A stretch of DNA of 64,000 bases from positions 1 to 64,000 of the forward strand of contig CBDFGB010000017.1 of the NCBI GenBank assembly GCA_965246915.1. The letters run 5' to 3'. Each line of letters begins with the position of its first letter. Position 1 is the stretch's first letter. Below are positions 60,443 to 64,000 of this stretch, in pieces. Source of the stretch: CAVRQM01 sp965246915 (GTDB taxonomy: Bacteria; Pseudomonadota; Alphaproteobacteria; Acetobacterales; Acetobacteraceae). A model generated the notes under the pieces. That model was not told the DNA's origin and searched no databases. It saw only the letters and a list, made by a program, of their open reading frames with translations. Position numbers and translations under genes: made by a program.

Positions 60443-61675
60443 TCAGCCAGCCCTACGGATCGGCACCACAGTCGCGGCAGACACGTCGTTGCCCTCGCAG
60501 AATGCGGCCCAATCGGCCATCAGCCGCCGGCGCTTGTCGAACAGGTCGCCGCGCCGATAGGCCGCCTCGACCTTGCTGCCGATCGCATGCGCCAACGCCT
60601 TCTCGACCACGTGCGGCTCGTAAGCAGTCCGCTCACTTGCCCAGTCGCGGAAGGTCGACCGAAATCCGTGCGCAGTCAGATCGGCCCGCTCCATGCGCCG
60701 CAGCACAGATGTCAGGCTCATGTCGGAGAGCGGCTTCGTGCCGGCCGCGCCTGGAAACACGAGAGATGCAGGGTCCGGAGAGCCGTTGCGCATGCCGCGT
60801 AGCAGCGTCAGCGCCGCGTCTGAGAGCGGAACCCTATGTTCCTTGCCCGCCTTCATGCGGCCGCTGGGAATGCTCCACACCGCCGCCTGAAGGTCGATCT
60901 CTCCCCACGTCGCGCCGCGCACTTCGCCAGACCGCGCGGCCGTCAAGACCGCAAATTCAAGGGCCCTGGCAGCCACGCCCTCGCGGCCACGTAGCGCGGC
61001 GACGAAGGCAGCCGTCTCTGCCCACGGCAATGCGGCATGGTGCTCGACCGCGCGAACCTTGGCACGGGCGGGGAGTAGGTTTTGGAGATGGCCCCGCCAG
61101 CGGGCCGGGTTTTCGCCCCGCCGCCATTCGCGCGTGCCCGCGTAGTCGAGAACGGTCTCAATGCGGCCTCGGAGACGGGCGGCTGTCTCCGGCTTCTCGT
61201 GCCACAGTCGATCGAGCGCCGCCATCACGTCGCCGGTGCCGATCGCGGCAACCGGTTTGTCGCCGAAGTGCGGATAGGCGTAGGCCGTGAGGGTGGAACC
61301 CCACTGCGCGCGGTGCTTCTCATTCCGCCACGTCGGCGAATGAGCCTTGATGTAGAGCTCAGCCACCGCCCGAAAGGATATGCCGGCAACCGCTTCCTGG
61401 CGCTTCGCGGCCCGGCCGGCTTCACGCGCGGCCAGCGGGTCAATTCCATTGGCGAGATGGCGGCGCGCCGCGAGAGCCGCGTCACGCGCCTCGGCCAGAC
61501 CGATGACGGGATACTCGCCCAACCCCATTGCCCGAGCCCGGCCGTCGCGCGTGTATCTGAACAGCCAAGACCGGGCATCTGAGTTGCGCACCTGCAACCA
61601 TAGGCCGTCGCCGTCGCCGTATCGCCCCGGCTTCGTCAAGGTCTTGATCCGCGCCACACTCAGCTTGCCGGCCAT
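60443..61675 (-). CDS. P4-type tyrosine integrase
   Basis: This 410-residue site-specific recombinase has an N-terminal arm-binding DUF4102-like domain (LSVARIKTLTKPGRYGDGDG, LWLQVRNSDARSWLFRYTRD), a core-binding SAM-like domain (AVAELYIKAHSPTWRNEKHR) and a catalytic domain. The catalytic arginine is in LTAARSGEVRGATWGEIDL. HGFR in LTAHGFRSTFRDWASERTAY and the late HAIGSKVEAAYRRGD with the tyrosine complete the set. The gene points leftward and its start lies 157 bases from tRNA-Ser(GGA), the expected target. Confidence 0.95.
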   Translation of the reverse strand: MAGKLSVARIKTLTKPGRYGDGDGLWLQVRNSDARSWLFRYTRDGRARAMGLGEYPVIGLAEARDAALAARRHLANGIDPLAAREAGRAAKRQEAVAGISFRAVAELYIKAHSPTWRNEKHRAQWGSTLTAYAYPHFGDKPVAAIGTGDVMAALDRLWHEKPETAARLRGRIETVLDYAGTREWRRGENPARWRGHLQNLLPARAKVRAVEHHAALPWAETAAFVAALRGREGVAARALEFAVLTAARSGEVRGATWGEIDLQAAVWSIPSGRMKAGKEHRVPLSDAALTLLRGMRNGSPDPASLVFPGAAGTKPLSDMSLTSVLRRMERADLTAHGFRSTFRDWASERTAYEPHVVEKALAHAIGSKVEAAYRRGDLFDKRRRLMADWAAFCEGNDVSAATVVPIRRAG

Positions 61676-61832
61676 CAGCCAACCTCTCAGCACACGTGGT
61701 GGCCCACACGTAGAGGCTGGCTTGGGGTGGCGCAAGCTGGCGTTGGCTGACACAGCCAATCCCGCGATGCGTTCTAAATCAATGGGTTAACCGTATCGAC
61801 CGGCATCATGTGGCATCGGCTGACACGGCTGC

Positions 61833-61846
61833 TGGCGGAAGGAGTG
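61833..61846. repeat. Candidate proximal attachment site in the tRNA 3' end
   Basis: TGGCGGAAGGAGTG covers the CCA and acceptor stem of tRNA-Ser(GGA) and matches 48384-48397 exactly. Insertion here regenerates the tRNA, as is usual for P4-type integrases. Confidence 0.6.
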
Positions 61847-61922
61847 GGATTCGAACCCACGGTACGCTTTCACGCACACACGCTTTCCAAGCGTGCGCCT
61901 TAAACCACTCGGCCATCCTTCC
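61833..61922 (-). tRNA. tRNA-Ser (anticodon GGA)
   Basis: The minus strand folds as a class II tRNA. The acceptor stem GGAAGGA pairs with TCCTTCC, the D-arm contains GGCCGAGTGGTTTAAGGC, and the anticodon loop CTTGGAAAG carries GGA. A long variable arm follows, then the T-arm GTGGGTTCGAATCCCAC and an encoded CCA. The 3' end faces the integrase gene, and its last 14 bases recur at 48384. Confidence 0.97.
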
Positions 61923-61972
61923 TCGCGGGCCATGGTTTAGAACCGCACCGCAAACCCGATCAACCCCCGACC

Positions 61973-63104
61973 CTATTGCGCCGAGGCGCTGGCCTCCGAG
62001 CGTGTGGCCCCCACGCGCTGCGCCAGCGCCGCGGCCATGAAATCGTCCAGCGAGCCGTCCAGCACCGCGGACGGATTGCCCTTTTCCACGCCGGTCCGCA
62101 GGTCCTTGACCATCTGATACGGTGCCAGGACATAGCTGCGGATCTGGTGGCCCCAGCCGATATCGGTCTTGGCCGCCTCGGTCGCCGCCGACGCCGTCTC
62201 CCGCCGCTGCAGTTCGGCCTCGTACATGCGCGCCTTCAGCATGCCCATCGCCGTGGCCCGGTTGCGGTGCTGGCTGCGGTCGGTCTGGCAGGCCACCACG
62301 ATCCCGGTCGGGATATGAGTGATACGGATCGCGCTCTCGGTCTTGTTGACGTGCTGTCCGCCGGCGCCGGACGAGCGATAGGTGTCGACCTTCAGGTCAG
62401 ACGGATCGATCTCGATCTCGATGCTGTCGTCGACCACGGGGTAGACCCAGACGCTCGCGAAACTCGTCTGCCGCCGGGCGGCGGCATCGAACGGGCTGAT
62501 GCGCACCAACCGGTGCACCCCTGCCTCGGTCTTCAGCCAGCCATAGGCCGAGGCGCCGGACACCAGCAGCGTCACCGACTTGAGGCCGGCCTGCTCGCCC
62601 TCGCTCTCTTCCATGAGCTGCACCTTGTAGCCACGCTGTTCGGCCCAGCGCGTGTACATGCGCATCAGCATTTCAGCCCAGTCCTGGGCCTCCGTGCCGC
62701 CGGCACCGGCATTGATCTCGATGTAGCTGTCGTTGGCATCGGCCTCGCCAGACAGCAGGCTCTCGATCTCGCGCTGCTTCGCCTGGGCGGCCAGCGCCCG
62801 CAGGCCGGCCATGCCCTCGGCGACCATGCCGGCATCGCCATCCGCCTCGGCCATGGCGATCAGTTCGACCGTGTCCCCGACCTCACGCTCCAGCATGCGG
62901 ACCGCGTCGACACCCGCGGCGATGCGATTGCGCTCGCGCATCAGCGCCTGGGCGGCGGCACTGTCGGTCCACAGCGCCGGGTCCTCGGCGCGGTTGTTCA
63001 GCTCGTCGAGGCGGGCGATCGCGACATCCCAGTCAAAGATGCCTCCTCAGCAGCGCGACCGACTGCCTGATCTGTTCGTGCAGGGAATCCGATTCGTTCG
63101 ACAT
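61973..63104 (-). CDS. prfB: Peptide chain release factor 2, with programmed +1 frameshift
   Basis: RF2 ends translation at UGA and UAA. The first 23 codons (ATG 63104) are followed by an in-frame TGA, and a +1 shift gives 376 residues in total. The stop-recognition region (usual SPF motif) appears as VRISPFDAAARRQTSF, and the catalytic GGQ is in YRSSGAGGQHVNKTESA. The site at 63033-63047 controls the level by RF2 feedback. A helical N-terminal domain precedes SYIEINAGAGGTEAQDWAEM. It is located next to the class A PBP gene, a conserved alphaproteobacterial pairing. Confidence 0.95.
63033..63047 (-). promoter_or_regulatory. prfB programmed frameshift site
   Basis: The minus strand reads AGGAGGCATCTTTGA: a Shine-Dalgarno-like AGGAGG, three bases, then CTT TGA. 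When RF2 is scarce the ribosome slips +1 on CTT and reads GAC TGG GAT. This is the classical autoregulatory site, fully preserved. Confidence 0.93.
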
Positions 63105-63138
63105 GATCGGTCACAATTGGGTCATGGTGAGGCGCGGC

Positions 63139-64000
63139 TCAATAGAGCCCACCCAGCCCGCTGTCCACTCCGGCCGCGGTGGCCGGAGGCGCGGTGCCGC
63201 TGACTAGGCTGCCCGGCGCGCCGTCGCCGCCATCGGCCGGACCAGCCCCGACGCCACCATCGGAAGCGCCGGGCGATTGTCCCGGCTTGAACGCGTCGGT
63301 GACGGTGCCGAACCCACTTTCCCACGAGGCGACCGTCACATCCGGAGGGGCCGCGAATTTCAGGTTCGGCCGGGTCTTGAGCGCGCCCTCCATGAAATCG
63401 TGCCAGATCGGGGCCGCGATATGGCCGCCGGTCTCGTTCTCGCCGAGGCTCGCGGGATTGTCGAAACCGACCCAGACGACGGTGACAAGATCGGGCGTAA
63501 ACCCGGCAAACCAGGCGTCGTTGAAATCCTGGCTGGTGCCGGTCTTTCCCGCGATCTGCCGGCCAAGGCCCGCGCCGGCGGCGGTTCCGGTGCCACGGGT
63601 GACGACACCTTGCAGCATCTCGATCAACTGGAACGCGCTGGCCGGATCGGCGACCGACTTGCGGTTGTCGATCAGCGTGGGCGGCTGTGCCGGATCGTCG
63701 CAGCCGTGGCAGGACACGTCCGGCGCGGCCCACAGGATGTGCCCGTCGCGATCCTGGACCGTGTCGATCAGCGTCGGGACGACCTCCCGCCCGAAGCTCG
63801 CGAAGCCGCCATAGGCACCGGCCTGACGCACCACGGTCGTCTCGACCGCGCCGAGCGCCGCGGGCAGCACGTGCGGCATCGTGTCGACCACATGAAACCC
63901 CGTCGCGGTCGCGGCCACCGCGTCCATGCCGACGCGGTCGGCCACACGCACCGTCACGAGATTGAGCGACTTTTCCAGCGCGACATGCAGCGGCACCGGG
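63139..64000 (-). CDS. mrcA: Class A penicillin-binding protein (PBP1a-type), 3' part only
   Basis: This is the C-terminal part of a bifunctional transpeptidase-glycosyltransferase. The visible 287 codons carry the SxN motif SLN (ALEKSLNLVTVRVAD) and the KTG motif in QIAGKTGTSQDFNDAWFAG. PDLVTVVWVGFDNP is characteristic of PBP1a. The SxxK motif and the glycosyltransferase domain lie beyond position 64000. A glycine- and proline-rich tail (DGGVGAGPADGGDGAPG) ends the protein. It is followed by prfB after a 34-base gap. Confidence 0.93.
   Translation of the reverse strand, partial: PVPLHVALEKSLNLVTVRVADRVGMDAVAATATGFHVVDTMPHVLPAALGAVETTVVRQAGAYGGFASFGREVVPTLIDTVQDRDGHILWAAPDVSCHGCDDPAQPPTLIDNRKSVADPASAFQLIEMLQGVVTRGTGTAAGAGLGRQIAGKTGTSQDFNDAWFAGFTPDLVTVVWVGFDNPASLGENETGGHIAAPIWHDFMEGALKTRPNLKFAAPPDVTVASWESGFGTVTDAFKPGQSPGASDGGVGAGPADGGDGAPGSLVSGTAPPATAAGVDSGLGGLY

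Noticed and set aside
42843..61832. CRISPR array or retron in the accessory region
   Set aside because: No regularly spaced direct repeats, Cas genes or reverse transcriptase motif were seen.

Overview
This is a high-GC window, with many GTG/TTG starts and short 1-4 base gene overlaps. Gene content and order (BamB-Der pair; rpmH-rnpA-yidD-yidC-engB; mreBCD-mrdA-rodA; plsY-dprA-topA; prfB next to a class A PBP) suggest an alphaproteobacterium, most likely of the Rhodospirillales/Acetobacteraceae. That placement is inference from protein flavour, not from a marker alignment.

Positions 1-42,842 are ordinary chromosome. They hold Der/BamB/YfgM-like outer-membrane and ribosome genes, an MFS exporter with two metabolic enzymes, an AsmA protein, a strongly diverged HldE homologue, two tandem degenerate EAL proteins, a LuxR-type regulator, purC, the rpmH-to-engB cluster and the complete rod-shape operon (mreB, mreC, mreD, mrdA, rodA). 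After these come leuA, a GMC oxidoreductase, an exonuclease-like protein, a flavin amine oxidase and plsY-dprA-topA. Small accessory units sit between them: a MazF-type toxin gene broken by a 1-base deletion with its antitoxin, an XRE/VapB-like plus PIN toxin pair, and a cPLA2-like lipase gene split by an intact 857-bp IS5-family element.

Positions about 42,843-48,383 are decayed mobile DNA. They contain a frameshifted GHKL (Hsp90/MORC-like) ATPase, an intact RelE-family toxin and HTH antitoxin pair whose promoter lies among two identical-type palindromes, a TraA relaxase tail with two in-frame stops and no N-terminus, and an internally deleted IS630 transposase.

Positions 48,384-61,846 look like one integrated element of about 13.4 kb. 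A tyrosine integrase lies beside tRNA-Ser(GGA), and the 14 bases at the tRNA 3' end recur exactly at 48,384-48,397, giving a candidate att pair. Nearly all genes run leftward from the integrase: small unknowns, an AlpA-like regulator, primase, SF3 helicase, TerS-like protein and TerL. No portal, capsid, tail or lysis gene is present. This is the layout of a phage satellite rather than a complete prophage. Cargo near the far end includes a frameshifted TIGR02391-family gene, a ParB-like remnant and a membrane coiled-coil protein.

Beyond the tRNA the chromosome resumes with prfB, which keeps its programmed +1 frameshift site, and the 3' part of a class A penicillin-binding protein that runs off the window.
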